The notes under the pieces: generated by a model
The model's input: only the letters and a program-made list of their open reading frames with translations
Told to the model about the DNA's origin: nothing
Databases searched by the model: none
Shown: positions 41,143 through 43,351 of the stretch, piece after piece
Numbering within the stretch: the stretch's first letter is position 1
Layout: each line of letters begins with the position of its first letter
Virus record (IMG/VR): IMGVR_UViG_3300035390_000008
Location: 1-43,351 of that record
Strand: one strand, 5' to 3'
Source of the DNA: a virus
DNA: 43,351 nucleotides
Made by a program: the position numbers and the translations under genes

Positions 41143-43134
41143 TTATTTAATGAAGAAATTTAGACTAATTTTTTCCGCTACTCTAGTAGGTTCTAAAGTA
41201 ATATTAACATGGAAAGTTTTAGTTTTCTTTTCATAATCAGTAGCTCCAACTTCAACACTGAAGCTATATAAACCTCTTCTTGTTTGTATATCATCTAAGA
41301 ATGAAACAATTCCTCCTGATACTTGACCCCAGGTAATATGATCATTTTGTTCAAAGATAAAGTATCTACAATATTGTTCAAGAGCACGTTTACAATAAAG
41401 AACAAGTCTAACAATGTTCAAGTCTTGTAATGCGCTTGGTTTAGATTGAGATGTTAATTGACCCCAGTTAACATAACCTGGATTAAATTTAACAATTGGA
41501 TTTAATTGTTTTAAATACATTTGATCTCTTTGACCTAATCTTGGATTAAATCTAAGCTCTTTAATAGTATCAATTGAACCTCTATTAAAACCAGCAGCAG
41601 CAAACCAAATCTCTGCTACATTATCATTTCTAGGTAATAGATATGACATATGATATACAGGTGACACCCAAATATCTTGACCAGTAAATATATCATATAC
41701 TTTATTATATTCTTCGTAAATAGCACAGAAATAATTATTAAATACATTTTGATTAGTACGAACATCCATTGCATTATTAAATGAAGAATTATCTCCATTA
41801 TCCATAATAGCTACACAGTCACGTCTAGTTGTTACCAAAGTTGAAATTGCAGTTTTAACATCTGATGGATAACCACAATCAAATACTATTGAATAATAAA
41901 TATTTTCTTGGTCGAGTAATTCATCAACGGAATCCACTGGATCATTAGGGCTAGTTAATATTCCTGAATATCCTTGAGATAATAAATCAGTTGCTCCACC
42001 TGGATTAGATGTATTTAAATCTCCACTAGCATCAAGAAGAGAACCATCACTACCTTTCTTTAATGGTGTTGGTTCTGCAGTTATAAATGCTGTTGCTACA
42101 GAAGTAAATGCTTTTTTAATTACATAAGTAATTTCATCAGTATCGTCAAATAAAGCAGTATTACCTATCCAATTTTGAGCCCCACCTGATACTCTATCAT
42201 TATATACTTTTATAGTATCATCATCTGAATCCATAGCTCCTAACCAACCAGTAAGTTTATTACCTCTTTGATCAGTTAATTCTACACAATAAGTATATGG
42301 AAATGATGTGGAAGTCCAATCATTGAAATCTTGTTTTATATCAGTTAATGTTGCTGAACTAGCAGCCACCTCAATAGATACTGTTCCAATTTCTTTATCA
42401 TATACTCTAATCAATGCCTCATAACCAGGAGATAATATTTCATCTCCATCCGTAGTCATTTCACATCTTAAAACAGATGAGTAATTATTTAGAATATATT
42501 GAATCCAAATAGAATCACCAGTACTATCCCTAATACTTGGATCAAATGAAACTTCAAATGATTCCACTATAACTTCAGAACCATCATCTTGTTTTTCATA
42601 AATATCTAGTACATATATTCCATCTAGCATTGGGTTAGCATGTGCTGTTATTCTAACACTCAAACCATTATAATACTCACCTCTACCAATTGGATATAAA
42701 ACACATAGTGGAAATGTAGTGCCTGTAGCTGCTAATGCAGTTCTAATTTCTAATTTAGAATTAATATCACTAGATGGAATATATTCTAATGATACTGTAG
42801 CGGTAGAATCTAAATCAGTCATATCTACATTAATTTTTACATTTGAAAACGATGCATTTTCTGGCATGCATCTAATAAAATATAATGAACCTGATTCTCC
42901 AAGATAATTGTATGCACAATATAAACCTTGGCCGAAGTTCTTTCCATATTCAGTGATATTAGGTTCACCATATTCAGAAATTAGTTCAGCTCTTCCACCA
43001 ATAAATTTTAATACGTTGTCTTCACCTTTTTTAGTTAGACCACAAATCAAACCAATAGTACTTGGAACAGCTCCTACATAATTGCTTAGGTCTGTGATTG
43101 TAGTATATACACCTGGTGATATTGGACTTGCCAT
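41143..43134 (-). CDS. Tail sheath protein
   Basis: 663 residues. The N-terminus ASPISPGVYTTITD is the standard sheath start (P-G-V-Y) and the C-terminal domain with YCKRALEQYCRYFIFEQND, GLYSFSVEVG and FHVNITLEPTRVAEKI (parts of the conserved sheath fold) is typical. Sheath subunits form the contractile outer tube. Start set at ATG 43134 because GGGAGGAAAC lies just upstream; the ATG at 43149 would include that site. A terminator closes the gene. Confidence 0.95.
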   Translation of the reverse strand: MASPISPGVYTTITDLSNYVGAVPSTIGLICGLTKKGEDNVLKFIGGRAELISEYGEPNITEYGKNFGQGLYCAYNYLGESGSLYFIRCMPENASFSNVKINVDMTDLDSTATVSLEYIPSSDINSKLEIRTALAATGTTFPLCVLYPIGRGEYYNGLSVRITAHANPMLDGIYVLDIYEKQDDGSEVIVESFEVSFDPSIRDSTGDSIWIQYILNNYSSVLRCEMTTDGDEILSPGYEALIRVYDKEIGTVSIEVAASSATLTDIKQDFNDWTSTSFPYTYCVELTDQRGNKLTGWLGAMDSDDDTIKVYNDRVSGGAQNWIGNTALFDDTDEITYVIKKAFTSVATAFITAEPTPLKKGSDGSLLDASGDLNTSNPGGATDLLSQGYSGILTSPNDPVDSVDELLDQENIYYSIVFDCGYPSDVKTAISTLVTTRRDCVAIMDNGDNSSFNNAMDVRTNQNVFNNYFCAIYEEYNKVYDIFTGQDIWVSPVYHMSYLLPRNDNVAEIWFAAAGFNRGSIDTIKELRFNPRLGQRDQMYLKQLNPIVKFNPGYVNWGQLTSQSKPSALQDLNIVRLVLYCKRALEQYCRYFIFEQNDHITWGQVSGGIVSFLDDIQTRRGLYSFSVEVGATDYEKKTKTFHVNITLEPTRVAEKISLNFFIK

Positions 43135-43351
43135 AATGTTTCCTCCCATTAACGGATTCTTGTTAGTTTTTTAAACGAATTTCAATCTCTACTTTCTTAA
43201 ATCTACTTTAATGTGAAAATCCTTTGGAGGTATCTCTAATTAACCTTTATAAATTTATTTTGTTTTTAGCAGTATAAGTACCAGTAAAATACTAATTGTC
43301 TTGAATCATCTTTCCGAATACTTGGAAATGTAACTATACTAAAGATATTAA
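43135..43351 (-). other. Non-coding upstream region of the sheath gene
   Basis: No gene is visible in these 217 bases on either strand. On the minus strand it forms a leader to the sheath gene ending in GGGAGG; its promoter should be here or beyond the window edge, but no promoter is clear to me. Confidence 0.4.

Noticed and set aside
41616-41798. 60-residue minus-strand open frame inside the sheath gene
   Set aside because: Out-of-frame shadow of the sheath coding sequence with no start signals.

Overview
This window looks like part of a large, AT-rich, tailed (contractile-tail, myovirus-type) bacteriophage genome. The evidence is a complete large terminase, tail sheath, tail tube, gp25-like and gp6-like baseplate proteins and a very large tape-measure-like protein, with tightly packed genes that mostly overlap by 1-4 bases. 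Almost every gene has a clear AGGAG-type ribosome binding site, which suggests a host that uses Shine-Dalgarno initiation and has low GC. The host itself cannot be named from the sequence. I saw no tRNA, rRNA, CRISPR array or insertion sequence.

Layout. Bases 1-5965 (+): a P-loop polynucleotide-kinase-like enzyme, a GTP cyclohydrolase of the FolE2 type, and a run of mostly unrecognised small genes around one 383-residue protein of different base use. Bases 6014-8346 (+): nine consecutive paralogous genes for small proteins with two CxxCxGxG zinc-type motifs followed by an invariant DWI[E/D] signature. Bases 8355-13608 (+): small phage genes, an RtcB-type RNA ligase interrupted by an HNH-containing intein exactly at its metal-binding cysteine, and a lipoprotein. 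Bases 13608-18678 (+): a radical SAM enzyme with a SPASM-like cysteine-rich tail, followed by six genes whose products share an almost invariant N-terminus (M-K-x-K-x-D-F-V-T-N-S-S-S-x-S-F) joined to unrelated bodies, with a class I methyltransferase and a small membrane protein among them. This is my best candidate for an undescribed system. It could be a phage-encoded modification system whose substrates share a recognition sequence, but this is inference.

Bases 18756-21716 (+): a membrane-anchored SPFH (band 7) protein, a small membrane/coiled-coil protein and an acidic 370-residue protein. These are followed by a cloverleaf-like potential RNA fold and a strong intrinsic terminator. Bases 21905-31697 (+): a possible tail/baseplate protein, a 330-base non-coding leader, terminase large subunit, a HExxH metallopeptidase-like protein, a 1444-residue tape-measure-like protein and a 387-residue structural protein.

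Bases 31698-43134 lie on the minus strand and hold the tail module. Read in transcription order it is: sheath, a short histone-H1-like (Hc1-like) protein, tail tube, two tandem paralogues, a gp26-like baseplate/chaperone protein overlapping a small protein in another frame, gp25-like wedge protein, two structural candidates, a small protein, the gp6/J-like baseplate protein and a last unrecognised protein. The two strands meet with no spare base between the stop codons at 31697/31698. Intrinsic terminators punctuate the minus-strand module. On the plus strand, several perfect hairpins without a U-tract sit directly before ribosome binding sites.
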